A stretch of 44,281 nt of DNA from Micractinium sp. NFX-FRZ. Lineage: Eukaryota; Chlorophyta; Trebouxiophyceae; Chlorellales; Chlorellaceae. The position numbers and the translations under genes were made by a program. This document shows positions 19,677 to 32,495 of the stretch, one piece after another. The notes beneath the pieces are model-generated. The model was not told the origin of the DNA and ran no database searches. It saw nothing but the letters and a program-made list of their open reading frames with translations. The stretch spans positions 1 through 44,281 of the forward strand of contig JAPTJF010000496.1 in NCBI GenBank assembly GCA_029339195.1. The letters run 5' to 3'. The first letter of the stretch is position 1; each line of letters opens with the position of its first letter.

Positions 19677-20468
19677 GCAAGGCCACGCCTGGAGCGGAAG
19701 CAATCACTGCGGCTGCCGCGATCGGCTCCGCCAGCTGCCACTCTGAGGCTCGCCGCCTGGAACGGAGGCCTTGCTTTAGGCAGAGCCTGTGGCCTACCAC
19801 AGCATGACAGCTGGCCGGGCATGGCAGCTGCTGCCCCCTGCTTGCTCCCTCAGCGCCCGCCCGCCTCCCATGCTTGCTCCACTGCAGCTGCCCGCCGCCA
19901 TGTCACGCTTGCTTCCCCAGTGCGCGCCCGCTGCCTTCCCACGCTTGCTCCCCCAGTTGCCCACTCGTGAGCCCACCCGTTGAGCTTGCATGTACCCTTA
20001 CCCCAGTTTTCCTGTCCAGCCTGCCACCCCCCACGCCCCACCGTTCTTCGTTCTGCCCCTGCGCTGGCGCACCTGCGCCAGGCAGGTGCCCTACCAACCC
20101 TGCCCGCCACCTTGCTCTGTACCCTCTGCCCGTCTGAAAGCCAGCACACGCACGCACCGCCTCCCCGCCCCCAGTTTTCTGAACTGCCCGAAAGCCAGAG
20201 GCTAACGCGCCTCGCACGTTTTATCCCTGCCGATCTATGTCATGTCCATTCTTTAGAAGAAGAAGAACATACACAAGCCCTGCGGCCTGCTCAAGAGCTG
20301 CAATGTCGCAACACGTGCACTGTAACGCCTCCACGCACGCTGTGCCCGTCAGGGCATGCAACGCCTGGTTGTGAAGCTGGCTGAACTGCTGCTGTCGTGC
20401 CACTGCCATTCCGCGTGCGGCTACACCTGCTCCTGCTGATAGCTAAGATGCCGCTGCTACTGCTGCTG
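19677..20468. other. Convergent 3' flanks
   Basis: About 790 bp between the RbcX-like stop (plus) and the ATP10 stop (minus). It is C-rich, with repeated short CTTGCTCCC/CCACGCTTGC motifs at 19835-19960. TGTAA is at 20321-20325 on the plus strand. No coding sequence is supported. Confidence 0.5.
20321..20325 (+). terminator. Putative polyadenylation signal TGTAA
   Basis: The first plus-strand TGTAA noticed after the RbcX-like gene, about 645 bp downstream of the longer stop. Confidence 0.35.
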
Positions 20469-20530
20469 CTACTGCTGCTGCTGCTGCTCTTGCTGCTGCT
20501 GCTGCTGCTGCTGCTGTTGCTGCTGCTGTT
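20461..20530 (-). repeat. CAG (poly-Gln) tract at the ATP10 3' end
   Basis: CTG repeats on the plus strand (CAG on the coding strand) encode the poly-Gln tail and continue past the stop. The stop TAG at 20469 is itself a one-base variant of CAG. Confidence 0.9.
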
Positions 20531-20796
20531 GCCCTAGAAGCTCCTCGGTGCAGCGCAGCAGCGTCGCCATTTCCTGCTCAGATGGGCTGCCGCTGGCGCG
20601 CCACCGCAACCGCCCCTGAGCATCCAACAGAAACACATAGCTGCAGGCGGGCAAGTGGGCAGGCAGGTGAGGAGCGGGCAGCCAGTGCTACACGCGTGCG
20701 GATGCTCAAGAGCAGAGCTGGCAGGCCGTCTGCAAGGCCCTCTGCCCAGCAGCACCAGCAGCTCCGGCAACCCGCAGCACCGCCAGCATCAGGAGC

Positions 20797-20832
<36 letters not shown>

Positions 20833-20849
20833 AAGTGGCAGCAGCCCAG

Positions 20850-20886
<37 letters not shown>

Positions 20887-22658
20887 CAAGCGGCAGCACC
20901 AGCAGCTCACCCGGTGAGCAGGTTTGTGAGGTGCAGGTCGGCCCGCAGGCGCTCGATGCCTCCAAAGTGGTGCAGGTGCCGGCAGGGCAGCGCGTACTTG
21001 CCGGCAGAGGCAGCGCCGCTGCGCAGCAGCAGCTGCTTGAACGGCCACATGCGCATGACCTGCAACGCAGGGACACAGGCAGATGTGCCACTTGACGAGT
21101 AAAGGTTAAAAACCAGGTTGTTTTGCAGAACAGGAAATGGCAGCAGGGCGGCGGAGGGCGGAACCCAGAGGTCACTCAAGCTTCTTGAAACGGCGCCGGA
21201 CAGCCGCACACATTGCAGCACCAGCAACAGAGAAACTGTGCGGCAGTGGGTGAGCGTAAGCAGGCAAAAGGGCAGGCAAGCACCCAGGCAGCCAAGACAG
21301 CCCCGCACCGTGCACTAGGCAGGCAAAGAGGCAGGCTGTCACACTGGCAGACAGGATCAGGCAAATGGGCAGCCCCAGGAGGCAGGCAAGCACCGGCCAG
21401 TCAGCTAAGCTCACCACTCCCTCCACCAATGCCAGCTCATACAGTGCCACGTCATCGTGCCCCTGAAACCGCTGGCTAAACCCGCCCGCCCAGGCCTCCA
21501 ACATTGGCTGCGCGCCCGCCCGGAAGGCCAGGCAGACCAGGCTGGCAGGCGCTGGCTGCAGGCCCGCGACCGGCCCGCCGCCACTGCTGCTGCTGCTGCT
21601 GTCAGGGCTGCTGCTGCTGCTGCTAATGCCGGGGCCGCTGCTGTTGCTGCTGCTTCTGCCGCCACTGCCTGCTGGCAAGGCGGGGAAGGTGCCGGAGGTG
21701 CCGTCAGACAGGACCACCTCCATGGGTGGAAAGGCTGGCGCCTGCAAGCCGTCAAGATGAGGGCGACCGGTTGGTGAGGCAAGCCAGCATTGGGGAGGAT
21801 ACGGGAGCGGCTGTGGCACAGTCTCCCCACTACAGCACGACGAGCTGCTATGCGCCCCCCTGTGGCAGCAGCCGCTTGTGCAAAGCCCCTGCCACTGCTC
21901 CGCACTGCATTGCACCCGGCCTGCGCGAGATGTCTGCGCCGCGTCCCCTGCCCTGCGCTGCCCCTTGACGCCCTTTCCCCCCCTGCTCCGCCAGCCAACA
22001 CACCCTGCTCAAGGGGTTCCCGTCCGCTCTGCACCCCCCCAGCCCATGCACGCACATGTGAGGCGGGGACGAGCTTCTCTGGCGCGTGCCACACCTTGCC
22101 CTTGGAATCCCGGAACTCTCTGAAGTCGTCAAAGTACCCCCGCTGCATCTCCTCCTGCACTCAAACCAGTTGGAAGTTGGGCGTGGGTTCAAGAAGTCAC
22201 GCGGCACACTTTGCCGCGGGAAGTCCTGGACATCAGGAGAGCAGCCGTGCTGCATCTCCTCCGGCAGCAGATGACGGCGGCAGTGCGTGGCGGGACTGGC
22301 CCCTGGGTGCAACTGTGCTGTGCCGCCTGGCCCTGTCTATGTCCCTCTTCACAACCCACCTTCAGCTTGGCCTTGCGCTTCGCCCGCGCCTCCTTTTTAA
22401 AAATCTGCAAGCACCGAGAAGCAGTAATTCAGTGGGCAGTCGGGCAGTGGCGGCAGGCAGCGCTCGGGCCGCCCCGCCGCCGCCAGTATGCCGCCCGACC
22501 TGCAGTGTCCAACCCAGCGCCTGCGATGCATTCCATCGCGTGCGGGTCACCTCAAATAGCTTCATGCCGCGCTCCTGCTGCAACTGAGCCGCCTGGGCGG
22601 CCGCTGGCAGCAGCTGCCGCAGGGCGGGGCCCTGCCAGCGGACGAGCGACGCCAACAT
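20469..22658 (-). CDS. ATP10: ATP10, mitochondrial ATP synthase assembly factor
   Basis: Six minus-strand exons: 22658-22551, 22404-22360, 22154-22056, 21741-21415, 21059-20911 and 20640-20469. Phases agree and give 299 residues (yeast Atp10 has 279). The start MLASLVRWQGPALRQLL fits a mitochondrial presequence. Characteristic blocks follow: FKKEARAKRK; YFDDFREFRDSKGKVW; SLVCLAFRAGAQPMLEAW; RFQGHDDVALYEL; MRMWPFKQLLLRSG; FGGIERLRADLHLTNLLTGY and VFLLDAQGRLRWRASGSPSE. These match the ATP10 family, a thioredoxin-fold-related chaperone that helps Atp6 join the Fo sector of the mitochondrial ATP synthase. A Ser/Gly-rich insert interrupts exon 4. The C-terminus is a poly-Gln tail of about 20 residues. 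The gene is divergent from the adenine deaminase gene 385 bp away. Confidence 0.88.
20795..20890 (+). repeat. CAG tracts in ATP10 intron 5
   Basis: Two or three CAG runs on the plus strand, separated by CCAAG(T/C)GGCAGCA. They lie in the last ATP10 intron and are opposite in orientation to the exonic tract 270 bp away. Confidence 0.9.
22056..22260 (-). repeat. ATP10 exon 3 with a decayed upstream copy
   Basis: Exon 3 (22154-22056) begins GAGGAGATGCAGCGGGGGTA on the minus strand. In the preceding intron, from about 22254 downward, GAGGAGATGCAGCACGGCTG resembles it. It reads EEMQHG...DVQDFPRQS, versus EEMQRGYFDDFREFRDS in the real exon. The copy has lost several bases and its frame and looks non-functional. 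The period is about 100 bp. Confidence 0.6.
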
Positions 22659-23043
22659 GCTCCCCGCCAAATGCACGTGCCAGGGGCTCTGGCGTTTGCT
22701 GCTGACAGTGATGGCGAGGGTGCTAAATTGGGCAAGCTCTTCCCTTGTTTGTTGCCAAGACTCTATGGTCTCACTGGGGGGCTGTGCACAATTGCGTATT
22801 CCGATCGGGCCAGCAGAGTGACTCCGAACCCAGCCGGCCCACAGCACGGCTCAGCAGCTCCCGCTCCTGTTCCGACCTGGCGCTTCTGGTATCAAACCAG
22901 CTCGTGATACATGCCAGTTCACACAAACCCTGAAGTTGGTTGACCACAATACGGCACATGGCAATTGCAGCACCCTAGCACCGTGTCCTGGCGTCGTTCC
23001 TGTTGTGTAATCATAATCATACGCACTGCCAGACTCTAGTACA
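22659..23043. promoter_or_regulatory. Divergent promoter region of ATP10 and adenine deaminase
   Basis: The 385 bp between start codons on opposite strands. No exon is supported. It is less GC-rich than the flanking genes, especially 22960-23045. It presumably contains both promoters. Confidence 0.5.
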
Positions 23044-26239
<3,196 letters not shown>

Positions 26240-27172
26240 ACATTCGTCACTGTCCTCACACAAGTGCGAGGGGGCGCCCCACTGTTTGTCTTGCATTGCA
26301 CACCACCCTTGTGCATCGCGCATCCAGTGGGGCGCCTCGTATCTGCGACAAACGCACACCTGCTCCTGCTGCCCCTATCATGACGCAGGAAGCGCCGCCC
26401 TCGCTGTACTGCCCCTCGAGCCAGCCACTGCTCTGCTTCGTAACCCAACACTTGGCATTATGTGTCCTCCTCATTGTCGAACATTACCACCTGAGCACCG
26501 GGCCCTCTGCCTCCTACCCCAACACATGCTTCTCTGTGCCTCTCTATCACCACCTGCTATGTCTTTGCCTACCAACCACCACTTGCATGCATGCATCACC
26601 TTCTCTACCGCTACGGCGTCACTGCATGCAGAGCATGCTGCGACCAACCAGCCCGCCTGCCTTGACATTGATCCTAGCTCGCCACCAAAGATCACTGCCT
26701 TCTTGTACAACATATCTAGATGTATCGCCCTCCCAAGCCTCGTCCTTGCTTGACAGTTGGCTGCTTCTTGCCTTCCTTCTTTGTAACACATCTGTTGTGA
26801 GTCAGAGAGACTTGGCAGAGGCAGGGGAGCAGCCTCAAGGCAGCAGTGCTGTGCAGTGCGCACGGGGGCAGGCACGGGGGCACCCGCTCTCAACTTGGGA
26901 CAAGAGCAATAGTGGTGCGGCGGGCAGGTGCGGCTTGTGAAGAAGCATGAAAGACAAAAAAAAGCAAGGAGCAAGGCAGCAAGCGGCAAGAAGGCAGCGC
27001 CAGCCAACTAAGATGGTTGGCATCGCAAAAAGAGGTGGAGGCAAGCAAAGCACAGAAAAGAGAGCGCGCAAGCACAGGTGACAGTTGGAAAAGAGGGGAG
27101 TGCCGGGGGATGGGGTGAGGGAAGAGCGCCGGGTGTGGGCCCACAGGCGGGCCCGCCCTGCCGCCAGCCACA
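26240..27172. other. Convergent 3' flanks
   Basis: About 930 bp between the adenine deaminase stop (plus) and the copper transporter stop (minus). TGTAA is at 26782-26786 for the plus-strand gene. The right half (26940-27070) is purine-rich on the plus strand ([24 protein letters not shown]). No coding exon is supported. Confidence 0.5.
26782..26786 (+). terminator. Putative polyadenylation signal TGTAA
   Basis: TGTAA about 540 bp downstream of the adenine deaminase stop codon, in a locally AT-richer stretch. Confidence 0.4.
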
Positions 27173-30100
27173 TCACGCCGTACTCGACAGGTGCGCCGCC
27201 GCCGTGCCTCCTGAACAGCAGCCCGGCCCCTCAACAAACACTGTTTCGAGGTCCCCGGTGCTGTCGGCCTTGGTGGTCTGTTCCACCCTCACCGCCCGCC
27301 CCGCCTGCTGCTCGCCGGCGTGGCCAAACAGCAGGGCGCCGATGGCAAAGCCGCCGCACACGGCCAGGATGATGCCCACATTAAAGGTCATCACCACAAG
27401 CATCAGGGCTGCGGGGGAGGGAGCGTCAGGAGGGGTGCATTTGGTGGGAAGGCATTGGCAGGACGGAACAGAGCACACAGACGGGATGATGCCAACGGTG
27501 AGTGTCGTCACAACATGCACCAGGGGTGCGGGGCCGCGGGCGCAAGAGGGCAGAAGAGCAAAAGGTGGGGGCGGAAGGTGACGCGCAGCAGGGTGCAGAG
27601 AGCGCAGGAGGGCAGGTGGGGTCCGGGAGAGTGGGGAGAGGCAGGTCTGGGAGGTACGTTCGGATGCAGCCTCCCGGGCTTTCGCGCTTAAGACAACAGA
27701 ACAAACACTCGCTGCTGCTGCCAAACACCTGGATGTGAAGCAAGGTTTGCACCTTGCACTACTACTCACCATAGTCCAGGAAGATGACCACGAAAGTGAA
27801 GCAGGCGCGCCAGAAGTTGCGCACGGCCTGCAGGCAGGCAGGGGAGAGGGGTTCAGCAGGGCGCAGGCGCCGGCAGCACAGCCGGCCTGCTGGAAGCGCA
27901 GACCGCATGCCAGGACAACCTTATAGGCAACCGCGCTGCATGCGTGGGTATGCTGGGCATGAGTGCAGGCAGACAGGCCGGCCATGGGGCGCCACCCCAC
28001 CTGGTCCCTGTTACTGAGGTCCACCCCAAAGCAGGACAGCCCCCAAACAGGAACTGACGTGACTAAAGCAAGCCAGCTGCCTGGGGTGGATGTAATACAG
28101 AAGGAGTACGCCCAACCGCTCATACCTGGTCCCTGTTGATGAGGTCCACGCCAAAGCAGGACAGCGTGCCCCGCCGGCTGCTGCGCCACGTGGGCACGCG
28201 CCGGCTGGTGGGCACCGCAGGCGGCGGCGGCGCGGCGGCGCCGCCGGCACCGGCGCGCCCCTGGCAGCAGGGGGGCAGGCCGCTGGTGCTGGCATCGTCG
28301 GAGCCCTTGTTGCCTCCCTCCTCTGAGGGGGCAGCGGACTCTGGGTCTGAGCTGGCGGCGTCGCAGGCGGGCTCGGGGCACACGCACTTGGTGCGCATCT
28401 GGTTGGACCAGCGCATCTCAACCCGCAGGCGCACCGCCTTGAGGAACTGCGAGAGGAGGGCAGGGGGGTGCAGAAGCAAGCAGGGGTTGAGCGGCAGGCG
28501 GGATGGCCCGGGAGCCGGGAGCCGGGGGCGGGGGGAGGCGGGGCTGAGGTGGGGCACGTGGCAGAGGAGTGGAGACGCATGGCGCTCGCAGCGCCAGCGC
28601 TGTTTTTGGGCAGGCAGCGCACTCGCAGGCTGCCCGCCGTGTGGGCAGGCAGGCGGGGGTGAGGCGGGGTTGAGGCCGGCCGGCCGGCAGGCAGGCGGGG
28701 GTGAGGCGGGGTTGAGGCCGTCCGGCAGGCAGGCAGGCGGGTGCGGATCAGGTGGGCAGGCACGACGCAAGTCGGAAGTGCACGCTCCCCAGCCACAACT
28801 ACTGTACGACCCTACTGTACCAGTCACCCCTACTGTACCAGCCACAACTACTGTACCACCCTGCTGTACCAGTCACCCCTGCTGTACCAGTCACCCCTGT
28901 ACCTGCGTGAAGACCGCCAGCACACACATGGCGATGCACAGGCCGACGTACTGGCCGGCTGCAGACAGGCAGAGAAAGCGGGCGGTAGGGCGCAGGAGGA
29001 AGCGAGGCACCCGCAGGCCATCACAGCAGCAGCGGCGGCAGGACAGAAGGACTGCAGGCATGGCACACAGTCCCCGAGCTGCGCCACCTCCCGGCCCGCC
29101 ACTGAACGCGATTGGGAAACGCCCCCCGCTCCTGCCTCGCCCACTATTCATTCACCCTCACCCACGCCGCAATGAACACGCCCCCCGCCCACCAACCGCC
29201 CCAGGCCCCGCCACCGCGCCCACTCACTGCTGTGGGGCACCCACTCCCTGAAGAGGAAGATGTCTCGCGTGCCCTGGTGGAACCACATCTTCATGGGAGG
29301 GAGGGCGCTGCTGCTGCCTGCGGAAGGGAGGGGGCGGCCAAGGCAAGCAAAGTGGGCAGGGTGGCGGAGGGGGCAGGACCATATGGGGGCGGAAGGGCGT
29401 TGCTGCTCGCCTGCAGGAGATGCGCAGGTCAGTGAGTGGAGCAGGCATAAGGAGCGGCGCGGGTGGACAGGCGGGAAGACAAGCAAGAAAAACTGAGCAG
29501 CAAGAGTGATAGCGGCCCGCCCCACCGCGCAAGCCCAGCCGCTACCACTGCTGCGCCCGCACTCACCGTCTGCCGCGTTTTGTGTGCAGACCTTTGGGAA
29601 GTCCTCTGCGATGGCGGTGTTGTCACAGAATTTATGGAAGGAGGCGCACTCGGGCATTTCGGGCATTGCTGCAGGTGGAGAGCGATAGGTGGAAAGCCAC
29701 GCAGCAGTCAGGGCTTGCGGTGGTTGACTTGCCGCAGACTGTGTGCGAGGAGGCGCACTGGGTCATGTCAAGCATGGCTGCGGGGGGGCAGAAGACGATG
29801 CGAGTGGAAGGCAGGGGCGATGCGTGTACCGGGGGGGGGAGCCAGGGGGCAGGGCGGGGCAAGGGGCCTGCCGGATCCCAGGGAGGCAGCAGCGTGGGCA
29901 GGCGAGGACGGGAAGAAGTGACGCACGGCAGCACACGCACCGCGCCGCGTGGTCGCTGAACGCGCATGCCAGTGCACACATCCCGCCGCTGCATATGCAC
30001 GCCGTGTTCATTGCAGTACAGTGCACTCACACACGCAGAGCTTGGAGAGGATGTTGAGCAGCTCAGGGCAGTCCCGGAAGTTCATTTTGCCCACGCTAGT

Positions 30101-31903
30101 GCACGACTGGCAGCCGTCCATCGAGTGGCTGGTGCACACGCCCTGCAACGGCGGGGCACAGGCGGAGGGGGTAGGGAGGTGAGGCGGGGTGCATGTGAGG
30201 GTGGTGGGCCTTGGACGAGCCGGGGGTTTAGGCAGGCAGAGCAGCCAAGAGATGCAGTGCCGGCAGCAACAGAGCCACCGCTGCCACCGCAGCAGTGTGC
30301 CTGGGGCAGCGGCACAGGCGGCAGCAGCAGCAGGCACAGCGGCCGCCGCAGGACCAGCTGCGCTGCTGGAAGCACGTTCAGGCTGGGCCATGCTAGGCTG
30401 ACAACTCACGTCCACATCCTCTTTCGACTGGAAGGTGGTGAGGACGTTGGGGGCCACCCCCGGTGTGAGGCACTGCTGCACCACTGTGGAGGGGCCGCAC
30501 AGCCCATTGTATGCCTCACACCCCTTCATCTGCAGGAGCATCTCAGGGGGCAGGGCGGGGCCGGCACTTGAGCATACGGGACACTCCATGCGAGCCGTGA
30601 GGTTCGAGAGCAGAGAGCCCCACAACTGGGTGACAGGCGGCTGCTTTGGTGCCCGCCTGTGCAGCAGTGCAGGACCCGACGCAGGCGCGGGCGCTTGCCC
30701 TGGCCGGCCGCCTTGGGGCCCCCGCTGGCCTGCCTCGGCAGCTTCCCCGCCTCACCCGGTTCATGCCGTCGGCGGCACAGATGTCTCCCACCAGTGAGGG
30801 CAGCCCACAGTAGGGGGACTCTGCACGCGCCTCGCCAGACTGCAGGGCACAGGAGGGGGTGGAGCAGGTGGGGCCAGGAAGGGTGAGAGCCGTCAGTGCC
30901 GCCCTCCACGCCCATCGCACGCACTGCCGCCGGTCCTGGTGCCCGCTGCACTACGCTGTGCTCAGCCGCTGCCCTGCTGCTGCTGCACCCAGAGCCAGCT
31001 GCGGTCGCACAGCTTGCCCGGCAAGCCCCTGAGCAGCAGGCACAGCAGGTATGCTTGCAAAATTCGCGCACCTTGCACTGGGCCCACATGGAACAGCCAA
31101 TCATATACGGCATAGCGGCACACAGCATCTCCAAGTCATTGGTCCAGTCTGCACAGGGGAGGAAAGGTGCAAGCGATGTGCCCTGGTTGGACGACGACGA
31201 ATTCACCTTGACCAAGGCGGCACACAATGCATTCATGCCATGGGCCTGGGCATTTAGCGGGCACAGTGACTTACTTCAGGCACCCAGTGTATAGTGGACC
31301 CCCATACAAGGGCTTGTGAAGCGTTTTGATGGGCACGAGGCAGGGCAGCTGCCGCCGAGCTGCGAAGCCGCCCCCTGCTGGTACGCCGCCGCTCCGCCCC
31401 GGCAGTGCGACACCGCACAGCACCGTCGTACCTGCGTCCGAGCGCTGGAAGCTTGCGCAGCTGGGTGCTGACGGGTCTGTGTAGCAGGGGTCGCTCGTGT
31501 TTCCAGAGACGGTGACTGCACGAGTGGTGTGGGGGCAGGCAGGCAGCAGGGTGGTACGAGGGGCGTCGCTCCGAGGCGGGCGCAACCGGAAGGCGTCCTT
31601 GGCACTTGCGCACGCAGCGGTGGGAAGCAACCCTAACACATGGAGGCCGGCAGCAGTCCGGAAATGATAAGAGCAGCAGCCCCAGCCCTTGACAGGGGTG
31701 CACATGAGCAACACGGCCACTACAGGCAGCTGGTGGTGCAGCAGCGCAGGTGCAAGCGGCGGCGCGGGGCGGCGGCGGCAGGTGGCTCGGGGCGGGGGCT
31801 CACTGGTTACTTGCGCCATCGCTGCGCCCACGAAAAGGGCGAGGCCCACGAGCATCGTTGCGGCACCTCCCCGGGCGGCCCGGGGCGGCGAGGCACGCGA
31901 CAT
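27173..31903 (-). CDS. CTR-family copper transporter with Cys-rich ectodomain and two Cys-Met motifs
   Basis: Thirteen minus-strand exons: 31903-31804, 31515-31432, 31148-31072, 30839-30756, 30625-30410, 30142-30031, 29777-29733, 29668-29567, 29317-29228, 28958-28903, 28446-28126, 27827-27770 and 27408-27173. Every phase agrees; 526 residues. A signal-anchor (MLVGLALFVGAAMAQ) precedes about 270 residues of Cys-rich ectodomain. Residues 223-239 read CVSMLDMTQCASSHTVC (C-x2-M-x2-M-x2-C-x6-C), followed directly by a second motif, CAMPEMPECASFHKFC (239-254). Similar Cys-Met motifs are known from Chlamydomonas CTR1/CTR2. Then come MKMWFHQG and LFREW, TM1 (YVGLCIAMCVLAVF), a 107-residue Cys-containing loop, TM2 (FWRACFTFVVIFL) and TM3. 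TM3 has MLVVM (M-x3-M, the copper path) and GFAIG (G-x3-G packing). Function: high-affinity Cu(I) uptake at the plasma or an internal membrane. Exon 7 uses a GC donor. Confidence 0.92.
28005..28172 (-). repeat. CTR exon 11 end and its intronic copy
   Basis: Plus-strand ACCTGGTCCCTGTTGATGAG...AAAGCAGGACAGC (28124-28163, the exon 11 end with donor side) recurs at about 28000-28038 as ACCTGGTCCCTGTTACTGAG...AAAGCAGGACAGC, a 125-bp period. The copy lies inside the next intron. It would read a fragment of CFGVDLINRDQ with changes. Confidence 0.85.
28640..28745. repeat. About 45-bp tandem repeat in CTR intron 10
   Basis: GGCAGGCAGGCGGGGGTGAG followed by GCGGGGTTGAGGCCG occurs twice in tandem, with a third partial GCAGGCAGGCAGGCGGG. 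It lies inside the intron between exons 10 and 11. Confidence 0.8.
28797..28907 (-). repeat. Tandem copies of the CTR exon 10 donor region
   Basis: About six imperfect units of roughly 17-20 bp, each containing TACTGTACCA or GCTGTACCAGTCACCCCT on the plus strand. They abut the donor of exon 10. On the coding strand the true splice site is CAG|GTACAGG and each unit repeats a GTACAG core. Confidence 0.85.
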
Positions 31904-32495
31904 GGGGAACACCCCAAGCGCAACCCAGATCCTCCTGGCGTGCAGCGCCTTGGTCAAGGACCGCAAGCGGTACGCAAGCAGGAATAACGCCGCCTTCCGC
32001 CTTCCGCCCGTGGCTGGTACACCCCGGGTAGCTTCCTGCTGCTGGGGCACGAGCGTCGGCGGACGAGGCAAGGGGGACGCGGCAGATGCTTAGCGACGAA
32101 GGGAAGTAAGCGGCACGCAGGCTCCCGCCAGCTTCCCTCATCCTTTCTGCCAGCGCCACGTAGGCGCCGCCCACTGGGCGCTGGCGCAGAGGTGGGTGAG
32201 AGCGTGGAGATGGCATTTGGAGAGGCGCAGTGTGCCACGGAATGCGCCCTATCTACAATGAATGGGGCCTAATGCAGTCCTGCATGATTTAAACGGGATC
32301 CAATGAACAGCTTCTTCCATGGCGCTGTACCAGCCACCAGAGCCTTCCTCACCACAGGCGCTCCCACACCAGCCCCTCAACCTGGCCGGCACACAGAGCT
32401 CCCTACGCCGATCGATCGCTCCCCACATGGCGTCTGACGCCGCTCTTACATTGGCAGCTTCCTGCCCCACTGGACTGCATTGCCAGTGCCCCGCC
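31904..32495. other. CTR upstream region and 3' flank of the SLOG-like gene
   Basis: About 590 bp between two minus-strand genes: the 3' flank of the gene ending at 32496 and the promoter region of the copper transporter. A minus-strand TGTAA lies at 32446-32450. I looked for GTAC copper-response cores and did not find a convincing cluster. No coding sequence is supported. Confidence 0.45.
32446..32450 (-). terminator. Putative polyadenylation signal TGTAA (minus)
   Basis: TTACA on the plus strand, 46 bp beyond the stop at 32496. The position supports the 3' end of the SLOG-like gene. Confidence 0.5.

Noticed and set aside
31271..31430. Possible extra CTR exon reading through to a stop near 31271
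   Set aside because: Exon 2 ends cleanly at GTACGA (31431) and joins the WTNDLEMLC exon in phase, so the read-through is intron.
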